DNA from: Salana multivorans
GTDB taxonomy: Bacteria; Actinomycetota; Actinomycetes; Actinomycetales; Beutenbergiaceae
Length of the DNA: 64,000 nt
Assembly: GCF_003751805.1 (NCBI RefSeq)
Contig: NZ_RKHQ01000001.1
Span: 248,001-312,000, forward strand
Reading direction: 5' to 3'
Positions within the stretch are counted from its first letter, which is position 1. Each line of letters opens with the position of its first letter. The notes under the pieces are model-generated. The model did not search any database, was not told where the DNA came from, and saw nothing but the letters and a program-made list of their open reading frames with translations. Made by a program: the position numbers and the translations under genes. Below are positions 29,864 to 39,146 of this stretch, one piece after another.

Positions 29864-30616
29864 TCAGCCCTCCGCCGCGTACCGCTTGAGGATGTCCTCA
29901 AGCGGACCGTCGGCGACGAGCCGGCCCTCGCGCAGGTAGAGCCCGCGCGTGCAGAAGCGGCGCAGGTCCCCGTCGTTGTGGGAGACGAGGAACAGCGTCC
30001 GTCCCTCGTCGAGCAGCTCCCGGATCCGGCGGTAGCACTTCTCCCGGAAGGCCTTGTCGCCCACGGCGAGCACCTCGTCGACGAGCAGGATGTTGCCGTC
30101 GAGCTGCGACATGACCGCGAACGCGAGGCGCACCTTCATCCCGGAGGAGTAGTGCCGGAACGGGGTGTCGAGGAAGTCGCGCACCTCGGCGAAGTCCACG
30201 ATCCGCTCGAACCGCTCGTCGATCGTCGCCTTGGACATCCCCCGCAGACCGGCGGCGAGATAGATGTTCTCGCGACCGGTGAGGTCGTCGACGAAGCCGC
30301 CCGTCAGCTCGATGAGCGGGGCGACGACGCCGGTGACGGCCACGGACCCCTCGTCGGGGATCATGACGCCGGCCACCATCTTGAGCAGCGTCGACTTGCC
30401 CTGGCCGTTGCGCCCGACGACACCGATCGCCTCGCCCGCGTGGACGTCGAAGCTGACGTCGCGCAGTCCCCAGAAGGACTTCGCCTTGAACTGCTTCGCG
30501 CGACCGGGACGCAGGATGAGCTCGCGCAGCCCCTGGTTGCGGCGCCCGAGCGTGAACTTCACGCCGAGGCCCCGGACCGAGATGACGGGCTCGGTGCCGA
30601 CCATGGTCTCGCTCAT
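29864..30616 (-). CDS. Polysaccharide ABC exporter ATP-binding protein (Wzt/TagH-like)
   Basis: Protein of 250 residues from ATG 30616, overlapping the permease stop by one base (ATGA-type junction). Walker A GRNGQGKST is at about 69-77. The signature YSSGMKVRLAF (about 156-166) has the SSGM form typical of polysaccharide exporters, and Walker B LLVDEVLAVGD follows. The family energises export of O-antigen or teichoic acid linked to undecaprenyl phosphate. It ends near residue 250 and lacks the extra C-terminal carbohydrate-binding domain of long Wzt proteins. With the permease it makes a two-gene exporter. Confidence 0.92.
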   Translation of the reverse strand: MSETMVGTEPVISVRGLGVKFTLGRRNQGLRELILRPGRAKQFKAKSFWGLRDVSFDVHAGEAIGVVGRNGQGKSTLLKMVAGVMIPDEGSVAVTGVVAPLIELTGGFVDDLTGRENIYLAAGLRGMSKATIDERFERIVDFAEVRDFLDTPFRHYSSGMKVRLAFAVMSQLDGNILLVDEVLAVGDKAFREKCYRRIRELLDEGRTLFLVSHNDGDLRRFCTRGLYLREGRLVADGPLEDILKRYAAEG

Positions 30617-31455
30617 CACATCTCCTTGAGGACCTGGCGCTCGAGGCGCGAGAAGACGATCTGTCCGGCGAGGAGCGTGAGCACCGAGATGACGAGGGCC
30701 GTGAGGTAGATCTTCGGGTCGACCGGCTGGTCGAAGAACCCCGCACGGTAGCCGGAGATGATCCCCGTCATCGGGTTGAGCAGGAACAGCTCCTTCATCC
30801 AGCCCGGGGTGTCCATCTTGAGGATGTCCTCGACGCCGTAGATGATCGGCGAGACGTAGAAGAGGAACCGCATCGCGATCTTGATGAGCGGGTCGACGTC
30901 GCGCAGGAGGACCGTGGCGGGGGCGAGCAGGAGCGCGAGGCCCACCATGAAGATGACCTGCGTGATCATCGCGGCCGGGAACATCCACAGGTTGGCGTTG
31001 ACCGCCGGCTTGAAGAACAGGATGAGGACGACGAGGACCGGGATCGAGAAGAGGAACTCGGTGCCCTTCGACAGGACGACGCGGATCGCCCACAGCTCCC
31101 GCGGCAGTGCCGTCGAGCGGACGAGCCGGGACTCGCTCTGCAGCGCGTGGGAGGAGTCGACGACGCCGTTCTGGAACCAGGTCCAGGGCAGGAGCGCGAC
31201 GATGAGGAAGATCACGTAGGGCTCCTGGCCGACGTGGCGGCCGTTGAAGATCTTCGTGAAGACGAACCAGTAGACCGCGCTCATGAGCAGCGGGTCGAGC
31301 ACCGACCAGACGTAGCCCAGCGCCGAGCTGGCGTAGCGGACCGAGAGGTCGCGCTTGACGAGCAGCCCGAGGATCTTCCGGTTCTGCCAGACGGTCGCGG
31401 GACGCGAGACCAGCGTGCTGGTCCGGCGCGTCACTCGAGTGGTGTCACTCGACAC
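30616..31455 (-). CDS. Polysaccharide ABC exporter permease (Wzm/TagG-like)
   Basis: Protein of 279 residues from GTG 31455, preceded by AGGAGGTGAGG. It is an ABC-2-type membrane protein with about six membrane segments. YVWSVLDPLLMSAVYWFVFT and LLPWTWFQNGVVDSSHALQS match Wzm/TagG proteins. It forms the channel for a lipid-linked polysaccharide and is paired with the ATPase immediately downstream. No sugar-specific gene is in the same operon, so the cargo is unknown; candidates are the rhamnose- or galactose-containing polymers implied by other genes in the window. Confidence 0.92.
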   Translation of the reverse strand: MSSDTTRVTRRTSTLVSRPATVWQNRKILGLLVKRDLSVRYASSALGYVWSVLDPLLMSAVYWFVFTKIFNGRHVGQEPYVIFLIVALLPWTWFQNGVVDSSHALQSESRLVRSTALPRELWAIRVVLSKGTEFLFSIPVLVVLILFFKPAVNANLWMFPAAMITQVIFMVGLALLLAPATVLLRDVDPLIKIAMRFLFYVSPIIYGVEDILKMDTPGWMKELFLLNPMTGIISGYRAGFFDQPVDPKIYLTALVISVLTLLAGQIVFSRLERQVLKEM

Positions 31456-31502
31456 GGGTCACCTCACCTCCTGGTCGACGGCCAGGAGGAGCCTACCGAT
31501 CC

Positions 31503-31739
31503 TCACTCGACCGGACGCCCGGCACTCGGCAGCAGCACGGGCACCCCGTCGCTGATGGGATAGGCGAGCGGCCGCTCGTCGGAGTCGTTGACGAGCTCGG
31601 GCTCGCCGTCCGGCCCGGTCCGCTCTCGCAGCCGCGTCCCGGTCACCGGGCAGCGCAGGTGGTCGCGGACCCAGCCGAGATCGTCGGGGGTCACGACCCC
31701 GGTCTCACCGGGCTCGGATGGCGTGGGGAACGAGGTCAC
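31503..31739 (-). CDS. Trm112/YcaR-like small protein
   Basis: Protein of 78 residues. GTG 31739 has GGAGGA 8 nt upstream; GTG 31745 is too close to it. WVRDHLRCPVTGTRLRERTG, followed by LAYPISDGVPVLLPSAGR, is the Trm112p-like zinc-ribbon-like fold, here with a single Cys and so without a metal site. Bacterial members are small stabilising partners, for example of methyltransferases. It lies directly downstream of DUF3499 with almost no gap, so the two are probably one unit. Confidence 0.8.
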   Translation of the reverse strand: MTSFPTPSEPGETGVVTPDDLGWVRDHLRCPVTGTRLRERTGPDGEPELVNDSDERPLAYPISDGVPVLLPSAGRPVE

Positions 31740-31741
31740 GG

Positions 31742-32095
31742 TCACTCTCCTCCGTCGAGGACTCGCAGGTGCCCGCGGCGGGATCCCGCGCGGGCTGACG
31801 GCGCCGGCTCGGTCACGGCGGCCGGGGGGCGGGACGCCTCGCGGACGGCCTCGGCGAGCGCGACGAGGTCGTCCGGCGTCGGCGGCGCCGGCGTGAGGTC
31901 CACCTGGAGCCGCACGACCTCCCAGCCCCGCGGCACGGTGAGGCGCTCGGCGTGGTCGGCGCACAGGTCGTAGGAGTGCGGCTCGGCGTGGGTCGCGAGG
32001 GGGCCGAGGACGGCCGTGGAGTCCGCGTACACGTACGTCAGAGTCGCGACAGCCGATGCCGTGCACGTGGCACGGGTGCACTGACGGATCCTCAC
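31742..32095 (-). CDS. DUF3499 family protein
   Basis: Protein of 117 residues starting at GTG 32095, giving VRIRQCTRATCTASAVATLT, then YVYADSTAVLGPL and YDLCADHAERLTVPRGWEVV. These are diagnostic of actinobacterial DUF3499. Conserved Cys and His (CTRATC, CADH) suggest a zinc ribbon, probably intracellular. Function unknown. As in mycobacteria, it is divergent from the zincin-like gene, with 88 bp between the two starts. Confidence 0.9.
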   Translation of the reverse strand: MRIRQCTRATCTASAVATLTYVYADSTAVLGPLATHAEPHSYDLCADHAERLTVPRGWEVVRLQVDLTPAPPTPDDLVALAEAVREASRPPAAVTEPAPSARAGSRRGHLRVLDGGE

Positions 32096-32171
32096 GCGCC
32101 AACGGTACCCGCTGGCCCGGCCCTCACCGGCGCACCGCGCCCACCGTCGCACCCTCGCCCGCGCGGACGCG

Positions 32172-32183
32172 TACCCTCGACGT
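32172..32183 (+). promoter_or_regulatory. -10 element of a probably leaderless transcript
   Basis: TACCCT (32172-32177) fits the actinobacterial TANNNT -10 and ends 6 nt before the GTG at 32184. Transcription would then begin at or next to the start codon. No Shine-Dalgarno sequence precedes the gene. Confidence 0.5.
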
Positions 32184-32684
32184 GTGGCAGCCTCCCGCGA
32201 CCCCGAGCGCACCGGCGGGCACGTGCACGACCCGCACTCGCTCGACACGCTCGCGCTGCCCTCCCGCCGCTCCGGACGACGGCGCGACCGACGCGGCCGC
32301 GGCCTGCGCGGCCCGCTCCTTCCGCCCGGGATGCCAGCGGCGCAGAGCAGGCGCGAGGAGTTCGAGGACGCCGTGCTGGACACCGTCGAGCTGCTCGAGC
32401 GCTCCTGGGCGAAGCAGCTGCGCGACGTCGAGTTCGGGATCGAGGAGGTCCCGCCGTCGGACCCCTCGCCGTGGGAGCGCGGCGTGCCGCTCGGCCGCTC
32501 GTTCGCGAGCGACGCGGTCGCCGGCCTGCCAGCGCGCGTCGTGCTCTACCGCCGCGTCGTCGAGGCGCGCGCCGACGGTCCGGACGACATGCGCTCGCTC
32601 GTGCGCGCCGTCGTCGTCGAGCAGGTGGCCGAGATGCTCGGCCGCTCCCCCGAGGACATCGACCCGACCTACCACGCCGACTGA
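32184..32684 (+). CDS. Zincin-like metallopeptidase family protein lacking the HExxH site
   Basis: Protein of 166 residues with a GTG start at 32184. A basic, Gly/Arg-rich N-terminus (1-58) precedes a domain similar to the MTH1-type zincin-like family (PF06262): FEDAVLDTVELLERSWAKQL, VVLYRRVVEARA, then VVVEQVAEMLGRSPEDIDP. In active members the last helix carries HExxH. Here the equivalent positions read VEQVA, so both zinc-binding His residues are missing and catalysis by that mechanism is unlikely. It is divergent from DUF3499 as in other actinobacteria, so the pair is conserved. Confidence 0.75.
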   Translation: MAASRDPERTGGHVHDPHSLDTLALPSRRSGRRRDRRGRGLRGPLLPPGMPAAQSRREEFEDAVLDTVELLERSWAKQLRDVEFGIEEVPPSDPSPWERGVPLGRSFASDAVAGLPARVVLYRRVVEARADGPDDMRSLVRAVVVEQVAEMLGRSPEDIDPTYHAD

Positions 32685-32745
32685 CGCCGAGCGCTCAGCC
32701 GGTCGTGACGAACGAACCAACGACCTCGACGAAGGAGACCTCCAG

Positions 32746-33588
32746 GTGCGCGTTCTCGTGACCGGTGCCGAAGGAATGCTCGGCAAGGACCTCTGCCAGC
32801 GGTTCGCGAGCGAGCACGACGTGCGTGCGACCGACCGCGGCGAGGTCGACATCACCGACCCGAGCCAGGTCGACCTGGCGGTTCGCGACGTCGACGTCGT
32901 CGTCAACTGTGCCGCGTGGACGAACGTCGACGCCGCGGAGGAGCGTGAGCCGGAGGCATTCCTGCTCAACGCGGTCGCGCCCCAGCTCCTGGCTCGCGCG
33001 GCGACGTCCGCCGGGGCACGCCTGGTCCAGATCTCGACCGACTACGTCTTCTCGGGAACGGCCGACTCGCCGTACGCCGAGGACGATCCCGCGCGCCCGC
33101 GGTCCGCCTACGGCCGCACGAAGGCCGCGGGCGAGTGGGCCGTCCGCGCCGCCGGAGCAGAACACCTCGTCGTGCGAACGGCCTGGCTGTACGGTGCCGG
33201 CGGCGGCAGCTTCCCCAGAACGATCGGACGCGCCGCGAGCGAGCGTGATCACCTCGACGTCGTCGACGACCAGGTCGGACAGCCGACCTGGACCGTCGAC
33301 GTGGCCGACCTGGTGGCTCGACTCGTCGAGTCGGACGCGCCGGGAGGCTGCTACCACGCGACCTCGTCCGGTGAGACGACCTGGTTCACGTTCGCCCAGG
33401 CCGTGGTCGCCGCCCAGGGGCTCGAACCGGCGATGGTGCGACCGACCACGAGCGATGCGTTCGTGCGTCCGGCCCCTCGACCGGCCTACTCCGTCCTCGG
33501 ACACGACCGGCTCCACGACATCGGCGTCACCCCGATCGGGCCCTGGCGGGAACGCTGGGAGATCGCGGCGCCCGCGATCCTGGCGTGA
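32746..33588 (+). CDS. rmlD: dTDP-4-dehydrorhamnose reductase (RmlD)
   Basis: Protein of 280 residues from GTG 32746 with AAGGAGA 8 nt upstream. A Rossmann N-terminus VRVLVTGAEGMLGKDL binds NAD(P)H; QISTDYVFSG and SAYGRTKAAGE hold the Ser/Thr and YxxxK catalytic residues of extended SDRs. It reduces dTDP-4-keto-L-rhamnose to dTDP-L-rhamnose, the last step of the pathway. It is separated from rmlC-like/A/B by about 9 kb. It is convergent with DUF5719, with a 39-bp gap. The enzyme could also serve a related 6-deoxyhexose. Confidence 0.9.
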   Translation: MRVLVTGAEGMLGKDLCQRFASEHDVRATDRGEVDITDPSQVDLAVRDVDVVVNCAAWTNVDAAEEREPEAFLLNAVAPQLLARAATSAGARLVQISTDYVFSGTADSPYAEDDPARPRSAYGRTKAAGEWAVRAAGAEHLVVRTAWLYGAGGGSFPRTIGRAASERDHLDVVDDQVGQPTWTVDVADLVARLVESDAPGGCYHATSSGETTWFTFAQAVVAAQGLEPAMVRPTTSDAFVRPAPRPAYSVLGHDRLHDIGVTPIGPWRERWEIAAPAILA

Positions 33589-33627
33589 CCGCCGCCCGGG
33601 AGCAGCCGGCCGCTGAAGGGGTGGCGC

Positions 33628-35706
33628 TCAGCCGGCCGTGACGGCCACGTGGACGGTGCGCTCGACCTGCGGGTCCTCCGTCGCCGGTACCACCGAGATG
33701 AGCTCGCCCAGCTCGTCGGCGTAGGTCAGCACGACCGCGGAGCTGACACCCGCGCCGCCGGTCGCGTCGAGCCGGACGAGCGCCGTCGCCGGTGAGAGCG
33801 CCGTCAGGTCGACCGCCGTCGACCGGCCGGCCGGCACGGTCACGGACGTCTCGCCCACGACGGAACCGTCCGCGCCGATCGCGGTGACCGCGACCTCGAC
33901 GTCGGCCGCCTCCGCCGCGTCCTCGTCGGACTCGCCGTCGGCGCCGCCGTCCTCACCGGCAAGGACGAGCACCGCGCGGTCGGCCAGCGAGCCCAGCCCC
34001 GGCACCGCGACCACCGAGCTCGCCGCGAGCGGCACGGAGCCGAGCCAGGCCCGGTCCACCAGGGGCACGTCCGGATCGATCGGGTCGGGCCCGCCGACGC
34101 GGACGAGCGAGACGCCGGCCACGATCGGCACGTCCGAGGTGGCCCGCAGCGCGTACGTCCCGGCGGGCGCCCCCGCGAGCGAGACCTCCGCCACGACACC
34201 GGGATCGACGACGAAGCGCTGGTCGCCGCCGAGGAGGTGGACGCCGTCGGCTCCGACGAGCTCGAGCACGACCTCCGCCGGCTCGGAGCCCGGGTTGAGG
34301 AGACGCACGAGGGACGGGTCGCCGTCGTCGACGGTGCTCGACCCGAGCACGACGCCGGGCACGACCAGGTCCGTCCCCGGGCCGCCCGTCGCGCCGACGA
34401 GGTCCAGCCCGGCGGCCGTGAGCCCGTCGAGGTCGGTCGTGCGCAGCGACGCGGCGATCACGCCGCCGCGCGAGCTGACGAGCAGGGCGAGCCGCGACAC
34501 GTCCGGCGCCAGCGCCTCGATCGCCTGCTCGATGGTCTCGCCCGGCGCGACGACGACCTCACCGCGGTCGATCGACACCTCGCCGGTCTCGCTCCAGGCG
34601 CGCACCGACACGGTCGCGGGCGTCGAGCCGGGGTTGGCGAGCTGCAGCACCGTGCTCGACCCGACGGTCGTGCGACCGGCGACGAACCAGGCCGTCGTCC
34701 CGCCGCCGGGGCACGCCAGGGCGCCCAGGCCGCGCAGGTCACCGGAGAGCGCGCGCTGCGCGAGCCCCGCGCTCGCGAACGCGGCGACGCCGGTCGGCTC
34801 GCCGCGGAGCACCGTGCCGGTCTCGACGGCGGCCAGCGACCCGGCGGCCGCTGCGTCGCCGGGCTCCAGCTCGGTGACGCTCCCGTCCGGGAGGGCGCCG
34901 AGCGTCGCTGTGCCGAGTCCGTCGTCGCGCGTCAGGACGCCGGCCACCAGGGCCGAGCTGACGTCCGACGCGCCCCCGAGCTCCGCGTCGGAACCGCCGC
35001 CGCCCGCGCCCGTCGCGGGGGCCGGGCAGACGAGGGCGACCTCGGTCGGCGGCACGTCGACCGAGAGCGGTGCCGCGGCCAGCTCCGGACCGGCCGGCAG
35101 CGTGCCCGCCGCGGCCACCGCCCCGGCGGCCAGCGCGACGACGGCGAGGCCGGTCACCGCGCGCAGGGTCGTGACGAGCGGACGACGCGGGCGTGCAGCA
35201 CGGTCCGGACGCGCCGCGCGAGCTGTCCGTCCCGGACGCGCCGCGTCCTTCGTCTTCTCGGCGCGTGAGGTCCGAGCCCGACGCTTCGCGGGCTCGGCCG
35301 CCGCCGCGGCCGTCGGGCTCACGGCCGTCGCCGCGGCGGACCCGCCGTCGCCGGAGGGCGCCGGACCGGCGGGCTCCGGCTCGCGCTCTGGCGCCTCGGG
35401 CTCCCGCTCGGCTGCTGCCGGCTCCGTCACGTCGCCCTCGGTCACGTCGCCCTCGGTCGCGTCGTCAGTCGTCGTCTCGCGACGGGAGTCGTCGCCGGCG
35501 GCGGTCGTCTCCGGGCGCTCCGGAGCGCTCGGCTCGGGCGCGACGTCCGCGTCCGTCACCTCGGCCTCGCTCGCGGCCTCGTCGGTCTCCCCCGCCGTCC
35601 CCGTCACCTCGTCGGGCTCGGCGGCCTCTGGCCGGACGGGCGGCTCCGGGTCGGGCTCGAGCGAGTAGGGCGAGCTCAGCCGCGGTGTCGTGTCGTCGTC
35701 GGTCAT
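33628..35706 (-). CDS. DUF5719 family membrane-anchored protein
   Basis: Protein of 692 residues from ATG 35706; the start overlaps the glycosyltransferase stop by 4 bp. The first 175 residues are cytoplasmic, acidic then basic, and low complexity, with repeated EGDVTEGDVTEP. A membrane segment (about 178-200) is followed by an extracytoplasmic region (205-692) of beta-sandwich repeats marked by phrases such as STVLQLANPGSTPATVSVRA and SLVRLLNPGSEPAEVVLEL, each an NPG-containing strand pair. It is coupled to the upstream glycosyltransferase in many actinobacteria, which suggests a shared envelope role. Function unknown. Confidence 0.8.
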   Translation of the reverse strand: MTDDDTTPRLSSPYSLEPDPEPPVRPEAAEPDEVTGTAGETDEAASEAEVTDADVAPEPSAPERPETTAAGDDSRRETTTDDATEGDVTEGDVTEPAAAEREPEAPEREPEPAGPAPSGDGGSAAATAVSPTAAAAAEPAKRRARTSRAEKTKDAARPGRTARAARPDRAARPRRPLVTTLRAVTGLAVVALAAGAVAAAGTLPAGPELAAAPLSVDVPPTEVALVCPAPATGAGGGGSDAELGGASDVSSALVAGVLTRDDGLGTATLGALPDGSVTELEPGDAAAAGSLAAVETGTVLRGEPTGVAAFASAGLAQRALSGDLRGLGALACPGGGTTAWFVAGRTTVGSSTVLQLANPGSTPATVSVRAWSETGEVSIDRGEVVVAPGETIEQAIEALAPDVSRLALLVSSRGGVIAASLRTTDLDGLTAAGLDLVGATGGPGTDLVVPGVVLGSSTVDDGDPSLVRLLNPGSEPAEVVLELVGADGVHLLGGDQRFVVDPGVVAEVSLAGAPAGTYALRATSDVPIVAGVSLVRVGGPDPIDPDVPLVDRAWLGSVPLAASSVVAVPGLGSLADRAVLVLAGEDGGADGESDEDAAEAADVEVAVTAIGADGSVVGETSVTVPAGRSTAVDLTALSPATALVRLDATGGAGVSSAVVLTYADELGELISVVPATEDPQVERTVHVAVTAG

Positions 35707-38700
35707 GCGTCCTCCCGCCGCCGCGTCGGGAGCGCGAGGAGCGCCACGAGACCGAGGACGATGCCCTGGGCCCAGCCCCACGCCGTGCGCGCCGGGTCGT
35801 CGTACTCGATGCGGACCGTGCCGGACGCGTCGGCCGGCACCGTGAACGCCTGCTGCCAGCCCCACGTCCGCGTCTCGAGCTCGCGCCCGTCCAGCGTGGC
35901 CCGCCACCCCGGTGCCGCGCGGTCGGCGAGGACGACGACGCGCTCGTCCGGGCTCGGCGCGAGGGAGCCGCGCGCGGTGACCGCCTCCGAGGCCAGCGCT
36001 CCGACGGGCAGGTCCGGGCCGGCGTTCTCGACGGTGTCCGACGGCAGGGCGGACTCGGCGTCCAGCACCCGGACGCGGGCGACGCCGTCGGTCGCGACGA
36101 CGCGCCAGACCGTTCCGGACGCGTTGGTCGTCACGCGCTCGAGGCCCGCCGTGCCGTCGAGCGCGGCCGCGAGCGTCGCGGCCGCCGTCTCGTCGACGCC
36201 GGGCCGGACGGCCGAGCCGGCGGGCGGCACGACGACCGCGGCGATGGCGTGCTCGACGAGCCCCGGGACGGCCTCGTCGGCGGAGACCGTGAGCTGGGAC
36301 ACCGCGACGGCGAGCGACTGGGTCGCTGCGTCCGGCGCCGTCGTCGTCGGGTCGAGGAGCGACCCGGTCAGCGCGTCCGAGGCCAGCGCGGCGTCGAGGA
36401 GCTGCGGGCCGTCGGCGCGCCAGAGCTGGACGTCGAGCCCCTCGGCCGTCGGAAGGATGGAGAGCACCCGGCTCGCCGCGGCCGAGTCCTGGACCTGCAG
36501 GCCGAGGGCGGGCACCGGTCGGTCCCCGCGCGCCTCGACGAGCACGGCGTCCGGGGTGCGCAGCAGCGCGATCCAGCCGGCCCCCGCCAGACCGACGCCG
36601 GCGCCGAGGACGAGCGCGAGGATGCCCCCGGAGGCCTGGCGCCACCCGAAGGACGCCTCCGCCAACCGGTCGCGGGCACCGTCGATCGCACACGTCCCGG
36701 CGACGAGGAGCCCGAGCAGCAGCAGCGAGAGCGCCGGACCGGGCCAGGCGTCGGCGACGGGCTGCGCCAGCCCGGCGGTGTCGGCGCCGCTCACGGTCCC
36801 GACCGGCACGAGCGGGAGCAGGAGCGCCGCCGCGAGCCCCAGGACGGCGACGAGCCAGGCGAGCCGGACCCCCGGCGCCCGGGGACCCGAGCGCAGGAGC
36901 GCGACGAGCGCGCCGACGAGCACGCTCGCCCCGGTGGCGATGGCGAGCACGAGCAGCGATCCGGTGAGCGGCGCCGTCACGCTCTCCGCCGTCGGGTCGG
37001 AGGGCCACAGCAGCAGCGACTGCCACGGCGCGGCCTGCGTGTAGGCGACGGGGACCCCGGCCTCGCCGAGGAGACGACGCAGCGCGACGTCCAGCGCCCC
37101 GGCCTCCTCGGTCGCCGTGAACGGCGCGGCGAGCCAGGGACCGAGCAGCATGATCGACGGCAGTGGCACCAGGAGCAGGCGCGCCCGGCCGCGCACACGG
37201 CGCGGGAGGAGGACGAGGAGCACCACGACGACGGCGATCGACAGCGGCAACAGCACGGGGGCACCGGCGCTCGCCACGGCGAGGACGAGACCGGCGGCGG
37301 CCGCGGCCGCGATCGACCCGGCGGGGCGTCGGCGCGCGGTGGGCTCGATGCTCGACGCCGCCGGGTCACCAGCCGGGTCGCCGACCGCCCCGTCGACGCG
37401 GCCGTCGGCGTCGTCCGTCTCCGAGACGTGCACGCGGCGCGCCCCGACCATCCCGGAGAGGATGACGTCGCGAGCCTGGACGCCCAGCGCTCGGGCGATC
37501 CCGAGGGCGACCCAGGGCAGCGTCACGTGCGCGAGGACGGCGCCGATCCGTCCCTGCGAGACGCCGAGCAGCAGCGGGGGCATCAGCGCCCAGGCGAGCG
37601 CGGCCCAGGCGCGAGCGGCGCGGCTGCGGGTGGCGGCGCCGGCCGCGAACCAGGCACCGAGGCCGGCGAGGGGCACGGCGCCGACGAGCAGGACCGTGAC
37701 GGCGACCCACACCGGGGTGCCCCACAGGCCGCCGAGCAGGACGGTGAGCCCGGCCAGGACCAGCAGGAAGGGCTGCGCGAGCAGCGCGTGCCCGTCGCCG
37801 ACGGCGAGCCACGGCGAGACGGCGTCCTGCCACAGCCGGTGCACGTCCGAGGAGACGGGGAGCAGGCCGCCGCCGGTGAGCGGCCCGGCGAAGATCAGCG
37901 GGGCCAGCGCGACCGCGGCGACGCCGACCGTCAGCACGGCGACGCCGAGCAGCACCCAGCGCCGCTTCCGGGCGAGCGCCGCCGCCTCGGCGATCTCGAG
38001 CTCGCTGCGCGCCCGGGCCGCCCGGCGGCTCGCCGCGGCCTGGAGCCGCGCGTCGCGCCACACCGCGAGCCGGGCGCCGAGGCCGACCTGGAGCGGGCGC
38101 AGCACGCGGCGCGGCAGCACGGCGGTCGCCCGGGCGCGGGACCGGGCGCGGAACACGGCGCCGAGCCGGGCCGTCGCGACGAACGGCGACCGCAGCTCGG
38201 CCCCGATGAGCCCGAACTCCTTGGTCGCGACCCGGCCGAGGGCCCGGACGGGCGCCAGCAGGTACATCCCGAGGAAGGCGAGGACGAACCCGACGCCCGA
38301 CGTGCCCGCCAGCCGCGAGTGCAGCACCGCCTGGCGGCGGGCCGCCCAGGACCGTTCGGTGTCGGGTTCGGCCGAGGGGCCGGGCGGACCGTGCTCGGGA
38401 GAGCGCAGGGAGAGGTAGGAGGCCCGGGCGTGACGCACGACGGCGCGCGGCGCGACGACGACCCGGTGCCCGGCGAGCCTGGCGCGCCGGGTGAGATCGG
38501 CTCCGTCGCCGTACGGCCCGAGCGCGGGGTCGGGCCCGCCGAGCGCGTCCCAGACGTCGCGGCGGACGAGCGCGCCCGCGAGCGGGACCGCGAGCACGTC
38601 GGACCGGTCGTCGTACTGCCCCTGGTCGATCTCGCTCTCCTCCATGGCGGTGAACCGCCGACCGGAGGGGGTCATGCCGACGCCGACGGAGATGAGCTCG

Positions 38701-39116
38701 TCCGGGGCGTTCCACTCGACGTTCTTCGCGCCGACGATCACCACGGACTGCGCCTGCTCGACGGCGGCGAGCTGCGCGGTCAGCGCGGTCGGCGTCGGGG
38801 CGGCGTCGTCGTGCAGCAGCCAGAGCCACTGGTTGCGAGTGGCGGGGAAGCGGTCGAGGACGGCGCGGGCAGCGGCGCCGAAGGTCGCCGCGCCGGCGGC
38901 CGGCACGACGTCGGCGTGCGCGAGCCCGCTCTCCTGGCACAGGGTCGAGACGGCGACGACGGCGCCCGGGTCGACGACGGCGACGACGACCCGCTCGGGA
39001 GCCCGCCGCGAGGCGGCGAGGGCGCGCAGGGCGTCGGGGAGCCACGGACTCACGCCGCGGGTCACCACGAGAGCGAGCACGCTCGGATGCTCGCGCCCTG
39101 ACACGGCTGACGTCAC
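35703..39116 (-). CDS. Large membrane-bound family 2 glycosyltransferase
   Basis: Protein of 1,137 residues from GTG 39116; the exact start is uncertain because no clear ribosome-binding site is seen. An N-terminal GT2 domain (about 10-260) has WLWLLHDDAAPTPTALTAQL with the DD metal site, and SDVLAVPLAGALVRRDVW. About twelve to fourteen membrane segments follow (270-890), then an extracytoplasmic beta-rich C-terminal domain and a last membrane segment. The architecture resembles actinobacterial transferases that extend cell-wall polysaccharides from lipid-linked donors. Donor and acceptor are not readable. It is translationally coupled to DUF5719. Confidence 0.85.
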   Translation of the reverse strand: MTSAVSGREHPSVLALVVTRGVSPWLPDALRALAASRRAPERVVVAVVDPGAVVAVSTLCQESGLAHADVVPAAGAATFGAAARAVLDRFPATRNQWLWLLHDDAAPTPTALTAQLAAVEQAQSVVIVGAKNVEWNAPDELISVGVGMTPSGRRFTAMEESEIDQGQYDDRSDVLAVPLAGALVRRDVWDALGGPDPALGPYGDGADLTRRARLAGHRVVVAPRAVVRHARASYLSLRSPEHGPPGPSAEPDTERSWAARRQAVLHSRLAGTSGVGFVLAFLGMYLLAPVRALGRVATKEFGLIGAELRSPFVATARLGAVFRARSRARATAVLPRRVLRPLQVGLGARLAVWRDARLQAAASRRAARARSELEIAEAAALARKRRWVLLGVAVLTVGVAAVALAPLIFAGPLTGGGLLPVSSDVHRLWQDAVSPWLAVGDGHALLAQPFLLVLAGLTVLLGGLWGTPVWVAVTVLLVGAVPLAGLGAWFAAGAATRSRAARAWAALAWALMPPLLLGVSQGRIGAVLAHVTLPWVALGIARALGVQARDVILSGMVGARRVHVSETDDADGRVDGAVGDPAGDPAASSIEPTARRRPAGSIAAAAAAGLVLAVASAGAPVLLPLSIAVVVVLLVLLPRRVRGRARLLLVPLPSIMLLGPWLAAPFTATEEAGALDVALRRLLGEAGVPVAYTQAAPWQSLLLWPSDPTAESVTAPLTGSLLVLAIATGASVLVGALVALLRSGPRAPGVRLAWLVAVLGLAAALLLPLVPVGTVSGADTAGLAQPVADAWPGPALSLLLLGLLVAGTCAIDGARDRLAEASFGWRQASGGILALVLGAGVGLAGAGWIALLRTPDAVLVEARGDRPVPALGLQVQDSAAASRVLSILPTAEGLDVQLWRADGPQLLDAALASDALTGSLLDPTTTAPDAATQSLAVAVSQLTVSADEAVPGLVEHAIAAVVVPPAGSAVRPGVDETAAATLAAALDGTAGLERVTTNASGTVWRVVATDGVARVRVLDAESALPSDTVENAGPDLPVGALASEAVTARGSLAPSPDERVVVLADRAAPGWRATLDGRELETRTWGWQQAFTVPADASGTVRIEYDDPARTAWGWAQGIVLGLVALLALPTRRREDA

Positions 39117-39146
39117 GATGGCGATGGCCTCGGATTCCGGAGGCGG

